From Treponema sp. UBA3870 (GTDB lineage Bacteria; Spirochaetota; Spirochaetia; Treponematales; Treponemataceae): a DNA stretch of 33,100 nucleotides. How positions within the stretch are numbered: position 1 is the first letter of the stretch; each line of letters starts with the position of its first letter. The position numbers and the translations under genes are program-made. The stretch is from positions 11,665 to 44,764 of the forward strand of contig DGGQ01000124.1 of NCBI GenBank assembly GCA_002392275.1. Reading direction: 5' to 3'. This document shows, piece by piece, positions 23,123-31,073 of the stretch. The notes beneath the pieces are model-generated. The model was given only the letters and a program-made list of their open reading frames with translations, did no database searches and had not been told where the DNA came from.

Positions 23123-25474
23123 TTACTCTACCAAGCAGTCATCTGATTTCTGTGTGGTGATTGCTTTTCCGCCGGCCACAAGATTTACGCCATCAACTTT
23201 TGCGGTTTTTCCGGAGATTTTGATTTCAATCTTGAAGAACTTGTCCGCATCGATTTTGGCTGGCTTTTCAGCATTCGGGTCGGCTCCTTCCAAAACAACC
23301 GGTGTTCCCGGGGCTGCCCAAGGTGCGGTCAAAAGCTCAACCTTTTCTTTTCCGTCCTCGGTGTAGTCGGCTGCAAGCAACATTCCGCGGCTTTCGACAC
23401 CCTTCATTTTACGTGGGGCAAGGTTCGCCGCAATGATTATGTGCTGCCCAATCAATTCATCTTCACGGAGATACGGTCTGAGTCCGCTCTGGATGATTCT
23501 CTCGGTTCCGCTTCCGTCGTCCAGATGCTCGATATACAGTTTGTCGCCCTGTGGATTTGTTTCAACGCTCAAAATCTTTGCGACACGCAAATCAACATAT
23601 TTATTGAAATGCTCGACCTGATTTTCGGCAAGCTTTGGTCCTTCATCTTTTTTTGCAGCCGGAGTTGGATTCGGGTTCGGCTGTTTTACTGGAGTCGGGA
23701 TTGACGCTGTTTTTGCTGAATCATCATGGGACTTTGGTTCATGCTCCATGAGATATTCCAAATCCATTTCCCCTGCGACACACGGAACCGTTACCTGCCA
23801 GTTTTCCAGAATCTGCGGGTGGATTTCACCAAAAATTCCGACCTGTTTTCCGTCAACAATGATTCCAGCCTGGCGACCCGGGATAAAGCGCGGGTCATCG
23901 GTTTCCTTGACTTCATATTTGTGGTCAAGATAATAAAGGAGCGTGCTGACTTCGCTTGCGGCATCGTTGAAGTTTGCGTTGTTGGAGGCGGACAAAAATC
24001 CAAGGCTCTGGACTGTGCGTGTTCCGGTCTGCTCTTCGGTCGGGTCGATGTATGCAATCTTTCCGACTTCATAAATCTTGTGAGGATAAACCGCATTTCC
24101 GCTCTGGGACTCAGCTTCAAAAAGAGATGCGATAATCGACGGACGGATAAACTGGTAGTTTTCGCTCATCGGGTTTGCAATCTCAATTACATTGGAGCCG
24201 TCAATTCCCATTTTTTCGATATAAGTCTTTTTTGAGCCAAGATAGTTGAAAATCATCTCCTGATAGCCAAGACCGGACATGATATTTTTGACCTTGCGGC
24301 TGTAGATTGTGATTGGAAGAAGACGACCGATTGTAAAATCATTCGGGGAGGCGGGCTTGAAGTAGTCCAAATCCTGACCAATCATAACATCTTCTATAAC
24401 ATCAACTTCGTGGAGGAAATCATTGCGGTAAGGGGCAGGTGCAACAGTAAAAATCACGTCGCCGTCTTTTTTCTCGGATGTGACTGAATTTCCCATGCGG
24501 ATTAAATCTTCAATAACCTGCTGCTCGGTAAGATTTTCTCCAAGCTTTTTGTTGATTGCGGAAAGACGTGCGCTGGTCGTGTCCTGGAAATAGAACGGAG
24601 TAACAATGTCCTGACCAAAACCTGTGTCATACTCGTGGTGAACCTTTACCGGAAGGATTTTGTATCCTGAGTCAAAGAAATCACAAGCAACAATGTTCGC
24701 ACTCAGCAAAAGGCTCGCCATATCGTCGCCGGTAAGCTCGACAAGCAGATCAGTATCACCGACTTCAACGGCACCAAGATGAGCTGAGTTGATTATCGGA
24801 GCCATGCTCAAAACTTCACGGTTGTCATCAACAAGGAGAGGGTATTTTTTATAATCCTTCAAAATCCATCCGTACTCTTTTCCCTTAGGATGATTTTCCA
24901 AAATCTGGCGGAGGGTCATTTTTTCGTCCATCTGGAGCGGAACAAAACTTGTGTTGTCCGGGTCCGCTGCTGTCTGGTGGACTGGCCACTTAATCTGCGC
25001 CTGACGGTAGACTCCCATGGAGATTGTCTTTCTTTTGCGTCCGAAGTTCCAGCAGAGTTTTTCCTGGGTCTGGATTATGTCCTTGAGCATTGGTTCGTCA
25101 ATCGGTTTTCCTGAAATCACAAATGCCACAAGATACGGGCGAATGTTTTTCAAATCGGCGGACACATCAATCACGCGGTCGCCATAGTCCTTCAGATTTC
25201 CCTTGGTTGAAAGGAATGAACTGTAGTCAGAATGTTTTGCACCTTCGTACTCACGCAGACAACGGGCGATACCACCTGTTGACCAAAGGTCCGGGCGGTT
25301 TGTATCGTTCAGCTCGATTTTGATTACACGGTCGTTTTCCGGAAGGCTCATATCCGGCTTTTCATCCAATTCTGCTTTTGCATGGGTCAGCTTTTTCTCA
25401 AACAAGTCATCCATGTTATATTTTTTCCCGACCAGATTAAAAAACAGTTTTTCGTTGACTTCTACTTTTGGCAT
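23123..25474 (-). CDS. pheT: Phenylalanyl-tRNA synthetase beta subunit, archaeal type, with C-terminal EMAPII-like domain
   Basis: The protein is 783 residues long. The first ~590 follow the archaeal/eukaryotic beta-chain layout: an N-terminal KVEVNEKLFFNLVGK module, the B3/B4 region with IELNDTNRPDLWSTGGIAR, a B5 domain (LTEQQVIEDLIRMGNSV, then VAPAPYRNDFLHEVDVIEDV) and the catalytic-like core ending in GIFGEIHPQILENW. A Pro/Lys linker (~590-618) leads into an OB-fold of the MetRS-C/EMAPII/Trbp type: VDLRVAKILSVETNPQGDKL, IQSGLRPYL, IIIAANLAPRKMKGVESRGM. This domain binds tRNA non-specifically. The subunit pairs with PheS to charge tRNA-Phe; pheS is not in the window. AGAGGAAA precedes the ATG. 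Spirochaetes are known to carry the archaeal-type enzyme; the C-terminal fusion is the unusual part. Confidence 0.92.
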   Translation of the reverse strand: MPKVEVNEKLFFNLVGKKYNMDDLFEKKLTHAKAELDEKPDMSLPENDRVIKIELNDTNRPDLWSTGGIARCLREYEGAKHSDYSSFLSTKGNLKDYGDRVIDVSADLKNIRPYLVAFVISGKPIDEPMLKDIIQTQEKLCWNFGRKRKTISMGVYRQAQIKWPVHQTAADPDNTSFVPLQMDEKMTLRQILENHPKGKEYGWILKDYKKYPLLVDDNREVLSMAPIINSAHLGAVEVGDTDLLVELTGDDMASLLLSANIVACDFFDSGYKILPVKVHHEYDTGFGQDIVTPFYFQDTTSARLSAINKKLGENLTEQQVIEDLIRMGNSVTSEKKDGDVIFTVAPAPYRNDFLHEVDVIEDVMIGQDLDYFKPASPNDFTIGRLLPITIYSRKVKNIMSGLGYQEMIFNYLGSKKTYIEKMGIDGSNVIEIANPMSENYQFIRPSIIASLFEAESQSGNAVYPHKIYEVGKIAYIDPTEEQTGTRTVQSLGFLSASNNANFNDAASEVSTLLYYLDHKYEVKETDDPRFIPGRQAGIIVDGKQVGIFGEIHPQILENWQVTVPCVAGEMDLEYLMEHEPKSHDDSAKTASIPTPVKQPNPNPTPAAKKDEGPKLAENQVEHFNKYVDLRVAKILSVETNPQGDKLYIEHLDDGSGTERIIQSGLRPYLREDELIGQHIIIAANLAPRKMKGVESRGMLLAADYTEDGKEKVELLTAPWAAPGTPVVLEGADPNAEKPAKIDADKFFKIEIKISGKTAKVDGVNLVAGGKAITTQKSDDCLVE

Positions 25475-25676
25475 GATTTCCTCTTGATTTTAAGTCGCCA
25501 CATGATTCGGGGACTAAATTTAAAATATATTCTATTTTACTGAAATTTAAGGCGGTTGTCTAGGAAATGTCAAAACCTTGCGGAACTAAAAGCGCCAGGT
25601 CCAGGTCTCTTGGTGGATTTTTCCAAATAACAATGGTATAGTGGTGAAAAACTGGAATATCGGTAAGGAGTTCATA

Positions 25677-26861
25677 TTGAAAAAGGCAATCATCTTTTTT
25701 ATAAGCGTTGTATTTTTTTCTGGGATGGTCTCTTGCGGGGCATCAAAACCAAATATAAATGTGGCGGACACTTCGGCGGCGCAAAAATCTATCAATTCTT
25801 TTGATGACAAACTTTTTGAAATCCTGTCTGCAACGGAGGGAAACGTAAATTATTCTGCAATTTCAATTTATAGTCTTATGTATGCGCTTTCCAAAGGCTC
25901 CGGTTCCGACACGCTTGCACAGCTCGTTGATGTTCTGGATATTGTTCCATCCCAAGATTTTGAGGAGCAGTTAAAGTACATTCTCACATCAACAGAGAAC
26001 ATGTCAAATTCAATCTGGTACAAAAATAGCTTTAAGATGCAGGATGATTACAAAAATTTTCTTAATCAGTTCGAGTTTGAAATAAAACCCACGGACTTTA
26101 CAAAATCAGCAGATGTCCGGAGAAAAATCAATTCTTTTGTCTCGAATAAAACCCACAAAATGATTAAGGACTTTCTTTTGGGAAATCTGGATGCCGGTAC
26201 AAAACTTGTTCTTCTGAACACGCTTTATTTTAATCAGAAATGGCAGGAAAAATTTGACAAAAAGGAGACCCGCAAGGAATATTTTTATACAGACAGCGAT
26301 GAGGAAATAAAAGTTTCCATGATGCACAAGTCGGATTATTATTCCTATTACGAAGATGAAATCTTTCAGGCCATAGAGCTTAATTATAAAGACAGCCGCT
26401 ATTCAATGATTATTTTTCTTCCAAAACAGAATGGATTTGATTTTTCTGGGGCAGATTTAAATTCCTTGCTGCAAAAATTTGATTCCGACAATAAACCTTG
26501 TTCAGTCCGTCTTGCTCTTCCAAAGTTTGACCTTGTTTCAAAATATGAACTTGCGCCCATACTTGGTGGGTTTGGTATAAAGGACGCATTTTCTCCAGAC
26601 TTGGCTGATTTTTCAAAAATTTTTACGGACAGCGAAAATCTCTTTGTCGATATGGCCATCCATCAGGTAAAGATTACTGTGGATGAGGAAAAAACAAAAG
26701 CCGCCGCCGTTACCATGTTTGGAGCAAAAAGTGCCCCCGTGGAATTAAATCCAGAAATCACATTCACCGCCGACCATCCGTTCTGCTACGTCATCCGTGA
26801 CAAAGAACATGGGATAAATCTATTCTCCGGAATACTCAGAGTTCCAAATTGGGCATTATAA
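25677..26861 (+). CDS. Serpin-family lipoprotein (TTG start)
   Basis: The 394-residue protein has a lipoprotein signal KKAIIFFISVVFFSGMVSC (Cys20) and a complete serpin body. Landmarks are NSIWYKN, NKTHKMIKDFL, LVLLNTLYFNQKWQEKF, MIIFLPK, LALPKFDLVSKYEL, GIKDAFSPDLADFS and the terminal HPFCYVIRDKEHGINLFSG. The reactive-loop hinge is at 337-346 (EEKTKAAAVT): the T-x-A-A-A-V-T part fits an inhibitory serpin, but Lys339 replaces the usual Gly at P15. Counting from Thr340 as P14 puts Ala353 at P1, which would favour elastase-like proteases. It is predicted to be membrane-anchored and to trap host or microbial serine proteases. The TTG at 25677 is chosen because AAGGAG lies 6 nt upstream and the signal peptide starts there; a GTG at 25641 lacks one. 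Confidence 0.88.
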   Translation: MKKAIIFFISVVFFSGMVSCGASKPNINVADTSAAQKSINSFDDKLFEILSATEGNVNYSAISIYSLMYALSKGSGSDTLAQLVDVLDIVPSQDFEEQLKYILTSTENMSNSIWYKNSFKMQDDYKNFLNQFEFEIKPTDFTKSADVRRKINSFVSNKTHKMIKDFLLGNLDAGTKLVLLNTLYFNQKWQEKFDKKETRKEYFYTDSDEEIKVSMMHKSDYYSYYEDEIFQAIELNYKDSRYSMIIFLPKQNGFDFSGADLNSLLQKFDSDNKPCSVRLALPKFDLVSKYELAPILGGFGIKDAFSPDLADFSKIFTDSENLFVDMAIHQVKITVDEEKTKAAAVTMFGAKSAPVELNPEITFTADHPFCYVIRDKEHGINLFSGILRVPNWAL

Positions 26862-26958
26862 AAGTTGAACAGTCGCGCCGATTCCAGATGATTGGCAGCA
26901 TACTTTTTTTTGTTTCCCATCTATGGTATATTGATTTATGGAAGAAAAGGAGCGGCAG

Positions 26959-28533
26959 ATGGGAATCTATTTGAATCCGAACAACGAGAATTTTGAGAGG
27001 ATAACAAAGCGCGAAATCTACGTGGACAAAACCATGATGATCAGCGTAATCAACCGCTTCATGGAAACCGACAACACCTATCTCTGTATTTCCCGGCCGC
27101 GCAGATTTGGAAAGACCATCGCATGGAACATGCTTTCTGCATATTTTTCCAAGGGATGTGATTCACGCTCTCTTTTTGCTCCATACAAAATCAGTTCCGA
27201 CCCGAGTTTTGAAAGCAATCTGAACAAGTTGAACGTAATCCAGATTGATGTCAACAGTGAGTACCGCAACGAGAGGGACAGGGAAAATTTTTTGAACAAT
27301 CTTCAGGATAAGATTGTCGCTGAATTTGCAAAACAGTTTCCCGACATCAGTTTTGGAGAAAAGGAATCCGTGGAAAACTGCATTTTAAAAACCTATGCCG
27401 AAAAGGGAGAGCATTTTGTAATCATCATGGACGAGTACGACGTGCTTGTGCGGGAAAATGTGAGCCAGAATCTTTTCACCCAGTATCTTGATTTTTTGAA
27501 CGGACTTTTCAAGAGCGACACACTCCGGCCTGCCATTTCACTTGCTTATATTACAGGAATCCTTCCGGTAATCCGAGACCGCATTCAGTCCAAGCTGAAC
27601 AACTTCCGCGAATACACGATTCTTGATGCATGGAAACTTGCGGAGTTCATCGGTTTTACAGGAGATGAAGTTCGTGTACTATGCAAAAAATACGGCACTG
27701 ATTATGATGAGACAAAACGCTGGTATGACGGTTACAGTCAGCACGGTTTTGAAATCTACAACCCGGAGTCCCTTGTCCTTTCAATTGAAGAAGGCAACTT
27801 TGCAAATTACTGGAGCAAGACTTCAACTTATGCCGTGATTGCGGACAGAATACAGCAGAACTTCGCCGGAATGAAGGATGACATTATCCGTATGCTCGCG
27901 GGGGAAAGCGTTGACGTTAACGTGACCAGATACATGAACACCATGACCGATTTTTCAACAAGGGGCGATGCGTTCACATATCTGATTCATCTGGGCTATC
28001 TTGCGTACAACCGTGAGGACAAAACTTGCCGCATACCGAACAAAGAAGTGCGTCAGGAATGGTTCAACGCAATCGAGGCGAATGAAGATTATGCCGTGAC
28101 CAACAAGATAATCCAGTCGTCAAAGGAGCTTCTTGCAGAAACCCTGCGCCTTAATTCCGATGCCGTCGCAAAATCACTTGACGAAAGCCACATCAACGTA
28201 ACTAGCAACAGGAGCTACAACAACGAGGATGCCTTGCAGTCGGCAATCTATCTTTCATATATCTACGCACTGAACAAATATACGATTATAAAAGAGATGA
28301 CCGCCGGGAAAGGGTTTGCTGATGTTGTATTCATTCCATTTGTACCGGATATTCCCGCGATGATAATTGAACTCAAGCGAAATGATTCCACCGAATCCGC
28401 AATAAACCAAATCCGCGAGAAAAAATATTTTGCATCCCTGGAGCATTACACGGGAAACCTCCTTTTTGTCGGCGTGAACTATGACGAAAAAACCGAGACC
28501 CACGAGTGCCGGATTGAGCAGCTGGTGAAGTGA
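26959..28533 (+). CDS. AAA-ATPase-like / PD-(D/E)XK nuclease-like protein
   Basis: The 524-residue protein has the AAA-ATPase_like plus C-terminal nuclease-like architecture (PF09820 with PF08011-type). The N-terminus YVDKTMMISVINRF leads to a P-loop variant SRPRRFGKT (45-53) and a Walker-B-like IIMDEYD with Asp158 and Glu159. Sensor-like AYITGILPV follows. The C-terminal end has GFADVVFIP (Asp455) and MIIELKRN (Glu471-Leu-Lys473), the D...E-x-K set of this nuclease fold. These proteins are abundant in gut bacteria. Their cellular role is unsettled; mobile-element or defence functions have been suggested. The ATG at 26959 is preferred, with AAAGGAG 6 nt upstream, over an ATG at 26938 that has none. 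Confidence 0.87.
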   Translation: MGIYLNPNNENFERITKREIYVDKTMMISVINRFMETDNTYLCISRPRRFGKTIAWNMLSAYFSKGCDSRSLFAPYKISSDPSFESNLNKLNVIQIDVNSEYRNERDRENFLNNLQDKIVAEFAKQFPDISFGEKESVENCILKTYAEKGEHFVIIMDEYDVLVRENVSQNLFTQYLDFLNGLFKSDTLRPAISLAYITGILPVIRDRIQSKLNNFREYTILDAWKLAEFIGFTGDEVRVLCKKYGTDYDETKRWYDGYSQHGFEIYNPESLVLSIEEGNFANYWSKTSTYAVIADRIQQNFAGMKDDIIRMLAGESVDVNVTRYMNTMTDFSTRGDAFTYLIHLGYLAYNREDKTCRIPNKEVRQEWFNAIEANEDYAVTNKIIQSSKELLAETLRLNSDAVAKSLDESHINVTSNRSYNNEDALQSAIYLSYIYALNKYTIIKEMTAGKGFADVVFIPFVPDIPAMIIELKRNDSTESAINQIREKKYFASLEHYTGNLLFVGVNYDEKTETHECRIEQLVK

Positions 28534-28534
28534 G

Positions 28535-28597
28535 TTAAGAAGATTCCATCTGGTCGATATAGGTGTCCAGAGGCTCGATAGTAAATCCAATACCCAT
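28535..28597 (-). CDS. Candidate 20-residue microprotein ORF
   Basis: On the minus strand an ATG is preceded by GAGGGG about 5 nt upstream and opens 20 codons, MGIGFTIEPLDTYIDQMESS. The codon choice is balanced and coding-like (ATC, GAG, CTG, GAC, ACC). It stops 2 nt from the convergent AAA-ATPase-like gene's stop. It could be a real microprotein, the start of a decayed gene, or chance. Confidence 0.3.
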   Translation of the reverse strand: MGIGFTIEPLDTYIDQMESS

Positions 28598-28720
28598 TTT
28601 TATCCCCTCTTTATTTTTAGCCAATCATTTCTAAGCGTTTATGTTGAATTGGTACTTATGGATTCTAAAAATTTAAAACATGACGTTTGCTAAAAAAAAT
28701 TTTATGTAATAAAACCAAAA

Positions 28721-28755
28721 TTAGAATTTCATTCAATAAGTGAATAAAATTCTAA
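28721..28755. repeat. AT-rich 15-bp inverted repeat upstream of a small gene
   Basis: TTAGAATTTCATTCA (28721-28735) and TGAATAAAATTCTAA (28741-28755) are inverse copies with one mismatch and a 5-nt centre. The element ends 21 nt before the ATG at 28777 and may be an operator or an mRNA hairpin near the ribosome binding site. Confidence 0.6.
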
Positions 28756-28776
28756 ATTTATACAGGGAGGTTCTTT

Positions 28777-28977
28777 ATGGAAAAAAAGAATTTTTTTGAA
28801 TCCATCAACATTGAGATTGATGGAAAACAGTATTCTGGTTATTACACAGAATACAACGAGCTTATAAATGTGCATTATAAGTTTCATTCGAAGAAAACGC
28901 AAAAGTCATTATATAATAATGCTCCTCTTGCGAAAACTATCTTACGCGAACTTGTTAAAGAATTCGGTGATAGCTAA
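28777..28977 (+). CDS. Small protein of unknown function
   Basis: This is a 66-residue product with no signal peptide or membrane segment. The first half looks like beta strands (INIEIDGKQYSGYYTEYN, INVHYKFHSKK) and the second like a helix (APLAKTILRELVKEF). A very good ribosome binding site, GGGAGG, lies 6 nt before the ATG. An intrinsic terminator follows within 30 nt, so it is a self-contained small transcription unit. I recognise no family. Confidence 0.6.
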   Translation: MEKKNFFESINIEIDGKQYSGYYTEYNELINVHYKFHSKKTQKSLYNNAPLAKTILRELVKEFGDS

Positions 28978-28980
28978 ATT

Positions 28981-29004
28981 TCAGACAATTACTGTCAGAT
29001 TTTT
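28981..29004 (+). terminator. Intrinsic terminator of the 66-residue gene
   Basis: TCAGACA (28981-28987) pairs with TGTCAGA (28993-28999) with one mismatch around a 5-nt loop, followed by five T. Confidence 0.55.
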
Positions 29005-29012
29005 GTAAACTT

Positions 29013-29077
29013 CAGTTAAAAGGGATTGCATGCCACAGTGTGAAAAGACTCTGTGTGAATGCCTTCCCTTTTAACTG
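29013..29077. terminator. 65-bp imperfect palindrome between convergent genes
   Basis: CAGTTAAAAGGGA (29013-29025) and TCCCTTTTAACTG (29065-29077) are exact inverse copies. Inner GCAT/ATGC (29028-29031 with 29059-29062) and CACAG/CTGTG (29034-29038 with 29051-29055) extend the stem to a 12-nt loop. It ends 10 nt before the stop of the BspA-like gene. It probably stops transcription from that gene, though neither side has a long T-run. Confidence 0.6.
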
Positions 29078-29087
29078 TAAGTAACTG

Positions 29088-30629
29088 TTATTCTTTTACA
29101 GTAAAGTACCCTTTTATGCCGTTTATTGTTCCGGTATGAGCAAAGGTTATGTCATTTTTGTTCGATTTGCTGTAGGCATTGGGTTTACCTTCATTGAGTT
29201 TTTCGCAGTATAAGAACATCATGTCGCCCCCTTTTTTATTTACAGATTTATTGTTCCAATTTGTATTATCGGATGCATAAATTGTGGTAAGTTTTGAGTT
29301 GTACCAAAACATTGTCTTCATGTCAGTAACTCGCGACGTGTCGAAATTGCTTATATCAATTTCACTAAGTCCTGAGCATAAAGAGAACATGCTGCCCATA
29401 TCAGTAACTCGTGATGTGTCGAAATTAGTTACGTCAAGTTTTGTAAGTTTGTCACAACCGCAGAACATAATGCCCATGTCAGTAACTCGTGACGTATCAA
29501 AATTAGTTACATCGAGTTCCGTAAGCCCTGAACACCCACTGAACATACCGCTCATATCAGTAACTTGTGATGTGTCAAAATTACTTACGTCAAGTTTTGT
29601 AAGTTTTCTGCAGTCGTTGAACATAGATTCCATACTAGTTACTCTTGAAGTAATAAAGCTTCCTACATTAAGTTTAGCAAGATTTTCGCAGTCACTAAAC
29701 ATATTAGCCATATTAGTGACATTTGAAGTGTCAAAATTGTTTATGTCAAGTTTTGTAAGAGATTTGCAGTTCCAAAACATATATTTCATGCTAGTAACAT
29801 TTGAAGTAATAAAGTTACTTAAATCAAGTTCGGAAAGGAGAACACAATCAAAGAACATCTCATCCATATTAGTAACATTTAAAGTGTCAAAGTTGCTTAC
29901 ATCAAGCTTAGTAAGATTTATGCACTCGTAGAACATATGATTCATATTAGTAACTTTTGAAGTATCAAATTTGCTTAAATCAAGCTTGTCAAGTCCGCAT
30001 TCTTCAAACATCTTTTTCATATCAGTAACATTCGAAGTATTAAAATTGCTTAGATTAAGCTCGGTAATGCTATAGCAGCCTGCAAACATCTGAGACATGT
30101 CAGTAACATTTGAAGTGTCAAAACTATTTACATTAAGTTTTAAAAGACAATGGCAGCTTAGGAACATACCTTTCATATCAGTGACATTAGAAGTATTAAA
30201 ATTGCTTAAATCGAGTTCGGAAAGCGTCCAACAGCCACCGAACATATAACTCATATTTGTAACTTTTGAAGTGTCAAAGCAGCTTACATCAATATTGGTA
30301 AGGTTTATGCATTGGAAAAACATTGCGGAAGAATCTGGATTTAATACAAGTTTAGTTTTTCCTTTAGAGTAATAGAAAATTGTTTTTGAGGTACTGTCAT
30401 ACCATACGGGGACTGTTCCTGCTTCATCAAGATAATATTCAGGGTAAGCAGGAGCTTGGACAGAAGCTTTGAACGAAGTCGCATCAGAAGCATTTAGTGA
30501 CTTGCGGAAGATATTGTTAATTTCTATACCGGTTTTTAAGTCAACCCTATGAGTGAAATTGCATGACATTATGCAGGACATAAGACCAACAAACGTAAGA
30601 ATGCTGAACAGTTTTAATGCTTTTTTCAT
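29088..30629 (-). CDS. BspA-type leucine-rich-repeat surface lipoprotein
   Basis: The 513-residue protein begins KKALKLFSILTFVGLMSC, a lipoprotein signal with Cys19 as the likely lipidation site (Cys23 is a second option). After ~90 residues there are 13 consecutive DUF285/BspA-like repeats of about 24 residues, each containing F-x-T-S-x-V-T-x-M-x-x-M-F then a Cys and L-x-x-L-x-x-S-x-F. One repeat (around EECGLDKLDL) is two residues short. The Cys in nearly every repeat is striking. A short C-terminal cap follows. Such proteins bind host matrix or other bacteria in oral and gut species. The ATG at 30629 is chosen for the AAGGTG upstream; ATG 30644 adds five residues. AT-rich codon use differs from the neighbouring genes and suggests transfer. 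It is divergent from an XRE regulator. Confidence 0.88.
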   Translation of the reverse strand: MKKALKLFSILTFVGLMSCIMSCNFTHRVDLKTGIEINNIFRKSLNASDATSFKASVQAPAYPEYYLDEAGTVPVWYDSTSKTIFYYSKGKTKLVLNPDSSAMFFQCINLTNIDVSCFDTSKVTNMSYMFGGCWTLSELDLSNFNTSNVTDMKGMFLSCHCLLKLNVNSFDTSNVTDMSQMFAGCYSITELNLSNFNTSNVTDMKKMFEECGLDKLDLSKFDTSKVTNMNHMFYECINLTKLDVSNFDTLNVTNMDEMFFDCVLLSELDLSNFITSNVTSMKYMFWNCKSLTKLDINNFDTSNVTNMANMFSDCENLAKLNVGSFITSRVTSMESMFNDCRKLTKLDVSNFDTSQVTDMSGMFSGCSGLTELDVTNFDTSRVTDMGIMFCGCDKLTKLDVTNFDTSRVTDMGSMFSLCSGLSEIDISNFDTSRVTDMKTMFWYNSKLTTIYASDNTNWNNKSVNKKGGDMMFLYCEKLNEGKPNAYSKSNKNDITFAHTGTINGIKGYFTVKE

Positions 30630-30665
30630 TTTTAACACCTTCATTTCGTTTATTTTACAGTTCTA

Positions 30666-30680
30666 CAATCTAAAAGATTG
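30666..30680. promoter_or_regulatory. Candidate operator site 1 (BspA leader)
   Basis: CAATCT (30666-30671), 3 nt, AGATTG (30675-30680) is a perfect inverted repeat. It lies just downstream of the predicted start of the BspA-like gene. The same half-site recurs in site 2 at 30729-30749. Confidence 0.45.
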
Positions 30681-30692
30681 CATTTTAATATA

Positions 30693-30721
30693 ATATTACA
30701 ACCTGTATGATTTTATTTCAA
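30693..30721 (-). promoter_or_regulatory. Promoter of the BspA-like gene
   Basis: On the minus strand TTGAAA (30716-30721), 17 nt, TAATAT (30693-30698). The predicted start is near 30686, giving a ~57-nt leader that contains operator site 1. Confidence 0.45.
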
Positions 30722-30728
30722 CCTCTTA

Positions 30729-30749
30729 AAGATTTTATAATACAATCTT
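30729..30749. promoter_or_regulatory. Candidate operator site 2 over the xre -10 box
   Basis: AAGATT (30729-30734) and AATCTT (30744-30749) frame an almost symmetric 21-bp site. Inside is TATAAT (30736-30741), the probable -10 box of the XRE gene, whose ATG is the next base. A bound repressor would block it. Confidence 0.5.
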
Positions 30750-31073
30750 ATGGAAATTACCTCAGATTCAGTAATTACAAAAATTAAAAACTTTTCGGAT
30801 GAATTACGAAATTTAAGAAACAAAAAAGAGATTTCGGCACGAGAAATGAGTCTTGCACTTGGTCAAAATGTTAATTATATAAATTTAATCGAAAATGGAA
30901 AAAGAAAACCTTCATTGGAAATGTTTTTATATATTTGTGAGTATCTAAAAGTTTCTCCTGAATATTTCTTTCAAGAAAGCAAAAAATCAGAAAATATTTA
31001 TGAGCAAATTTTGAATAATTTATCAGAAAATCAAAAAGAGCAGCTTGGAAAATTCATTCTTTCACTGAGATAA
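30750..31073 (+). CDS. XRE-family helix-turn-helix regulator
   Basis: The 107-residue protein has a Cro/CI-type helix-turn-helix at ~17-72: ELRNLRNKKEISAREMSLAL, then NVNYINLIENGKRKPSLEMFLYICEYLKVSPEYFF. A short helical C-terminal part (SENQKEQLGKFILSL) may dimerise. It should bind the inverted repeats on either side of its start and control itself and the divergent BspA-like lipoprotein. No Shine-Dalgarno is visible. The -10 box is 8 nt from the ATG, so the mRNA may be leaderless. Confidence 0.88.
   Translation: MEITSDSVITKIKNFSDELRNLRNKKEISAREMSLALGQNVNYINLIENGKRKPSLEMFLYICEYLKVSPEYFFQESKKSENIYEQILNNLSENQKEQLGKFILSLR

Noticed and set aside
26938..26958. Upstream ATG for the AAA-ATPase-like gene
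   Set aside because: There is no ribosome binding site before 26938, while AAAGGAG lies 6 nt before the ATG at 26959, where the family N-terminus begins.
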